Assembly: GCA_934650975.1 (NCBI GenBank)
Contig: CAKUFW010000047.1
Coordinates: 1 to 15,234, forward strand
Direction: 5' to 3'
Source of the DNA: an uncultured Collinsella sp.
Lineage (GTDB): Bacteria; Actinomycetota; Coriobacteriia; Coriobacteriales; Coriobacteriaceae
DNA length: 15,234 bases
Part shown: piece after piece, positions 13,780 through 15,234 of the stretch
Layout of the letters: the number at the start of each line of letters is the position of its first letter
How positions within the stretch are numbered: position 1 is the stretch's first letter
Notes under the pieces: model-generated
What the model was told of the DNA's origin: nothing
The model's database searches: none
What the model saw: the letters and a program-made list of their open reading frames with translations, nothing else
Program-made: the position numbers and the translations under genes

Positions 13780-14922
13780 ATGAACGGATTATCCCAGTGG
13801 GCGCGCTCGCATAAGCCCCAAGTCGCAGCGATAGCCGCTGCATTGATTGTTGCGATTGTCGTTGCGATAGCCGTGGCAAGCGGGGCGTTCGCAGCGTCCG
13901 GGCAACAACCAGAACAACAGGAGCCAAGAACCGTCGATGTGACCCTCAACGTCACGGCCGACCACGGCTGGGACGAGAACTCCACGCCCGCCATCGCCCA
14001 TATCGAGGGCAACGACGTGGACTTCTACCACGCGGTGACACCTGATGCCGAGGGCAACAAGGGCACTTCCACGGTCGAACTCGCCGAGGGCGACTACACC
14101 GTGAGCTTCGTCAGCCCCGTCAACTCCGACGGCTCCGCCTTCGACATCTACGACACGGGCGCTCCCGTCGACATCACCGTCGACGCCGACGCGAAGACCG
14201 CGCCTGCCGTCAACTGCCCCATGGCGCAGATTCCCGCCGACAAGGTCACCGACGACATGCTCGCCGACATCGTCGACAAGACCAAGGATGCCATCGAGAA
14301 GGGCGACGAGACCCTGAAGGGCGACGCCGGCACGAACATCCTCGACAAGCTCGACGGCAACGTCGCCAAGAACCCGAACGCGAGCGACAAGACCAAGCAG
14401 GAGGCGACTGACGCCGACAAGGACGTCGATGTCAACGACAAGCCCGCCCAGACGACCCCGTCTGCCAAGAATGACAGCGCCAAGGCTGACAACGGCAACT
14501 CTGGTTCCCAGTCTTCCAACAACGGTTCTTCGAACTCTGGTTCCAACAACGCTGGCAACTCTGGTTCTTCTTCCAGCCAGCCTTCCAAGCCCGCCCATAC
14601 GCACAATTGGGTGAACCACACAGCCACCCGTAACGTCTGGGTGAGCAACTGGGTCGACGTGCCCGACTACGGCACTCAGCAGGTTCAGACTGGATATCGC
14701 TTCGTATTCTCCGAGGATGGTTACACTACCTCTGACGTTAACGACGCCAAGGCGCACTGTGTGGCACTCATCAAGCAGGGCTATATGGGCAACTATCACA
14801 CTGAGGCCGTCTACGAGAACCAGACGGTCCAGACTGGTTCCCACAAGGAAGACCACGGCACCTGGCAGACCGAAACCTACGTGGACTACGTGTATTGCAG
14901 TTCGTGCGGTGCTCGTCAATAG
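13780..14922 (+). CDS. Secreted or membrane-anchored surface protein with a His/Cys C-terminal domain
   Basis: This 380-residue protein has a basic start, a hydrophobic helix (about 14-38) ending in GAFA-AS (possible signal peptidase site), then an extracellular beta-rich domain (about 50-150, from RTVDVTLNVTADHGWDE). An acidic Asp/Lys-rich helical stretch runs to about 225, followed by a Ser/Asn/Gly linker (about 226-270). A C-terminal domain begins at HTH (H273, H275) and ends in YCSSCGARQ (C373, C376), with repeated aromatic TRNVWVSNWVD-like strands. The HxH and CxxC pairs could bind zinc; this is inference. No LPxTG motif is present. AAAAGGGG ends 7 nt before ATG 13780. Codons in about 13920-14450 are extremely C-ending, while the linker prefers T-ending Ser and Gly codons. 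Confidence 0.84.
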   Translation: MNGLSQWARSHKPQVAAIAAALIVAIVVAIAVASGAFAASGQQPEQQEPRTVDVTLNVTADHGWDENSTPAIAHIEGNDVDFYHAVTPDAEGNKGTSTVELAEGDYTVSFVSPVNSDGSAFDIYDTGAPVDITVDADAKTAPAVNCPMAQIPADKVTDDMLADIVDKTKDAIEKGDETLKGDAGTNILDKLDGNVAKNPNASDKTKQEATDADKDVDVNDKPAQTTPSAKNDSAKADNGNSGSQSSNNGSSNSGSNNAGNSGSSSSQPSKPAHTHNWVNHTATRNVWVSNWVDVPDYGTQQVQTGYRFVFSEDGYTTSDVNDAKAHCVALIKQGYMGNYHTEAVYENQTVQTGSHKEDHGTWQTETYVDYVYCSSCGARQ

Positions 14923-14928
14923 CACTGC

Positions 14929-15070
14929 TCCCGCGTAGCGGGATGCGAGTGCTCGCCAGTAACGGGTGACGTGCCCACGCAAGTGGGCACCGACGCCCGC
15001 AACCGATGCGTTCCCATCTCATGCAAGTGAGATGCGGTGCCCATTAGTAACGACGACATCGTCACGGCAC
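14929..15070 (+). ncRNA. Candidate structured RNA: row of regularly spaced hairpins
   Basis: Between the surface-protein stop and the terminator there is no gene but dense secondary structure. Hairpins are TCCCGC-GTA-GCGGGA (14929-14943), GTGCCCAC-GCAA-GTGGGCAC (14971-14990), CATCTCAT-GCAA-GTGAGATG (15015-15034), and GACGA/TCGTC (15052-15063) enclosed by GTGCC/GGCAC (15037-15041, 15066-15070). The first three centres are about 44 nt apart. The linkers are related (GTGCTCGCCAGTAACG and GTGCCCATTAGTAACG), so these look like diverged copies of one unit. It could be a 3' untranslated region of the surface-protein mRNA or a separate RNA. I know no matching family. Confidence 0.45.
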
Positions 15071-15089
15071 GTACGTCCGTTTTCCGAGC

Positions 15090-15129
15090 AAGGGGAGCAT
15101 CCGTATAACGGGTGCTCCCCTTCATTTTT
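15090..15129 (+). terminator. Strong terminator after the hairpin row
   Basis: AAGGGGAGCATCCGT (15090-15104) pairs with ACGGGTGCTCCCCTT (15108-15122), 15 bp with one G-U pair and an ATA loop, followed by CATTTTT. It ends the plus-strand transcript of the surface protein and the hairpin region. Confidence 0.93.
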
Positions 15130-15132
15130 ACG

Positions 15133-15165
15133 CGAAAAAAAAAGAACGTGCGGTAACACGTTCTT
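15133..15165 (-). terminator. Minus-strand terminator for a gene entering from the right
   Basis: AAGAACGTG (15142-15150) pairs with CACGTTCTT (15157-15165) around CGGTAA. On the minus strand it is followed by nine or more T residues, so it serves transcription from right to left. Confidence 0.85.
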
Positions 15166-15188
15166 CTCATGGTCTTCCCGACCGACGC

Positions 15189-15234
15189 TTAATTGTTTTC
15201 TATGAGCCAATTGTAACATGAGTACAACGAAAAC
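15189..15234 (-). CDS. Possible C-terminal tail of a gene beyond the right edge
   Basis: One minus-strand frame is open from the window edge and ends in TAA at 15191-15189, giving FSLYSCYNWLIENN. The strong minus-strand terminator 24 bp later supports a real gene ending here. Fourteen residues are too few to identify it, and the frame choice rests only on the terminator. Confidence 0.3.
   Translation of the reverse strand, partial: FSLYSCYNWLIENN

Larger units (their letters stand above)
9079..15130. mobile_element. Integrated accessory element, left end; right end not determined
   Basis: The gene content changes from core genes to a large serine recombinase, a restriction-modification remnant, a phage-type repressor and three unrecognised envelope genes. 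The recombinase C-terminus points at the core-gene boundary, a usual position for integrases at one end of an element. No relaxase, replication or conjugation gene is visible, so this may be a small or decayed integrative element, or the first part of a longer one. Serine-integrase core sites are too short to find by eye, and I saw no convincing flanking direct repeat. The end given is only the last feature I attribute to it. Confidence 0.4.

Noticed and set aside
13758..13814. 18-codon plus-strand frame starting at ATG 13758, before the surface-protein gene
   Set aside because: It has no ribosome binding site of its own; its A/G-rich start is the ribosome binding site of the real gene.
13789..14982. 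Long minus-strand frame (397 codons) opposite the surface-protein gene
   Set aside because: It is an antisense shadow caused by C-ending codons on the plus strand. It has a low-complexity Val/Gly/Arg/Leu composition, and the plus-strand gene has a clear ribosome binding site and signal helix.
14929..15070. CRISPR array
   Set aside because: The units are diverged hairpins with related linkers, not identical repeats with unrelated spacers, and no cas gene is nearby.
9026..15234. Flanking direct repeats marking both ends of the element
   Set aside because: Comparing the left junction with the last 300 bases by eye gave only short A-rich or C-rich matches, which are not significant.

Overview
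The window looks like the chromosome of a Coriobacteriia gut actinobacterium, most likely Collinsella or a close relative. This rests on high GC content, C/G-ending codons, the tilS-hpt-ftsH order, the style of the 5S rRNA end and the coriobacterial look of the surface protein. The genus is an inference from general familiarity; no database was searched.

Region 1 (1-9078) is core chromosome. It opens with the 3' end of a 5S rRNA gene and its terminator, so an rRNA operon lies just to the left. Next come an unrecognised tail-anchored small membrane protein (minus strand) and a divergent small heat-shock protein gene (hsp20) behind an AT-rich control region with an 11-bp direct repeat spaced 21 bp. 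A YycJ/WalJ-type metallo-beta-lactamase-fold hydrolase (minus) is divergent from tilS. Then hpt and ftsH form a tight operon (one base apart) with an extended -10 promoter in front. After the ftsH terminator sits a 60-bp near-perfect palindrome of REP type, then a PLP-dependent aminotransferase gene, a parS-like 16-mer, and a PHP-family (YcdX-like) metal phosphatase gene. The last gene ends in a strong bidirectional terminator.

Region 2 (about 9079 to at least 15130) is accessory DNA. It begins with a full-length large serine recombinase (minus) whose stop codon lies 15 bp beyond the terminator. The recombinase is preceded by a 7-codon mini-ORF with a very strong ribosome binding site and by a 40-bp near-palindrome. 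Next are a fragment of a restriction-modification specificity domain, a strong hairpin terminator, and a Cro/CI-type regulator (minus). Divergent from the regulator is a three-gene plus-strand cluster: a Tat-type lipoprotein, a two-helix membrane protein with a coiled coil, and a secreted or anchored protein with a Ser/Asn-rich linker and a His/Cys C-terminal domain. I recognise no function for these three. The motif GCCTATA occurs four times in the window by my reading, all in control regions of the regulator, the divergent cluster and the recombinase, which suggests one regulator ties the element together.

Region 3 (14923-15234) holds a row of regularly spaced hairpins, two of them with GCAA tetraloops and complementary changes in the stems. 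It ends in a plus-strand terminator and then a minus-strand terminator, which probably belongs to a gene entering from the right edge. The hairpin row (possible structured RNA) plus the regulator-controlled envelope cluster is the best candidate for something undescribed. The right end of the inserted element could not be located.
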